Of a DNA stretch of 6,361 bases, positions 6,291 through 6,361 are shown in pieces. Origin of the DNA: Spartobacteria bacterium (GTDB taxonomy: Bacteria > Verrucomicrobiota > Verrucomicrobiia > Chthoniobacterales > UBA10450); the NCBI GenBank assembly GCA_003445855.1, contig DMCG01000138.1, positions 1,084-7,444 on the forward strand, in the 5' to 3' direction. The translations under genes and the position numbers were made by a program. Under the pieces are notes generated by a model, which saw only the letters and a program-made list of their open reading frames with translations, did no database searches and was not told where the DNA came from. Numbering within the stretch: the first letter of the stretch is position 1; each line of letters begins with the position of its first letter.

Positions 6291-6361
6291 TCCAACGTTC
6301 AACTTCCAACGCTCAACGTTCAATGATGTTCTGCATTCAACGTTGGACGTTGGACGTTGGA
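6291..6361. repeat. Heptamer repeat array in inverted orientation (TCCAACG / CGTTGGA)
   Basis: On the left, five 7-base units run head to tail: TCCAACG (6291), TTCAACT (6298), TCCAACG (6305), CTCAACG (6312) and TTCAATG (6319). After a 10-base spacer (6326-6335) comes TTCAACG, then three exact copies of CGTTGGA (6341-6361), which is the reverse complement of TCCAACG. The two halves form an imperfect inverted repeat that could fold into a long hairpin. The array reaches the window edge, so its full extent is unknown. It sits about 20 bases upstream of the rnhC start. It resembles short intergenic repeats recalled from Verrucomicrobiota, but a search is needed to show that it is dispersed. Confidence 0.8.

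Noticed and set aside
5292..6326. 344-codon plus-strand open frame
   Set aside because: It is the antisense shadow of rnhC, kept open by the high-GC codon use of the real gene; the opposite strand has full RNase HIII motifs.
6291..6361. CRISPR array
   Set aside because: The units are only 7 bases, have no unique spacers and occur in both orientations, so this is a simple heptamer repeat.

Overview
The window reads as a piece of a bacterial chromosome of moderately high GC, most probably from a soil-type Verrucomicrobiota (Chthoniobacterales-like) lineage. This rests on three things: an RNase HIII, which is common in Firmicutes and in the Chlamydiae/Verrucomicrobia branch; a cellulose-synthase-like GT2 enzyme with the QTRWGHLN motif; and a heptamer repeat (TCCAACG / CGTTGGA) whose translation gives NVERW-like peptides. 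The last point rests on recollection, so the assignment is an inference. Start sites mostly lack a clear Shine-Dalgarno sequence.

Layout from left to right. Positions 1-746 (minus) hold the N-terminal 248 residues of a membrane-anchored family 2 glycosyltransferase that runs off the left edge. A divergent intergenic region (747-1080) follows and contains a strong inverted repeat. Positions 1081-3576 (plus) encode a large membrane hybrid sensor histidine kinase with Cache-like sensor, PAS, HisKA, HATPase and C-terminal receiver domains. It converges on a minus-strand block: an HU/IHF-family DNA-binding protein with a C-terminal tail (3962-3606), an unrecognised helical protein (4513-4079), a pseudo-receiver + DUF4388 (PATAN) protein (5250-4516), and RNase HIII (6272-5325). 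The right edge (about 6291-6361) is a short heptamer repeat array in inverted orientation, upstream of rnhC.

The DUF4388 protein and the helical protein are separated by 2 bases and are almost certainly co-transcribed. A perfect 20-bp palindrome just after the helical gene looks like the end of that unit, so HU probably has its own promoter. RNase HIII lies 74 bases upstream of the DUF4388 gene on the same strand and may or may not join the unit. The kinase has no separate response regulator beside it, and its output is not visible here.

No mobile element, CRISPR array, tRNA or rRNA was seen. The least explained part is the two-gene unit made of a receiver-like domain with Glu at the expected phosphoacceptor position, fused to DUF4388, and the small helical partner.
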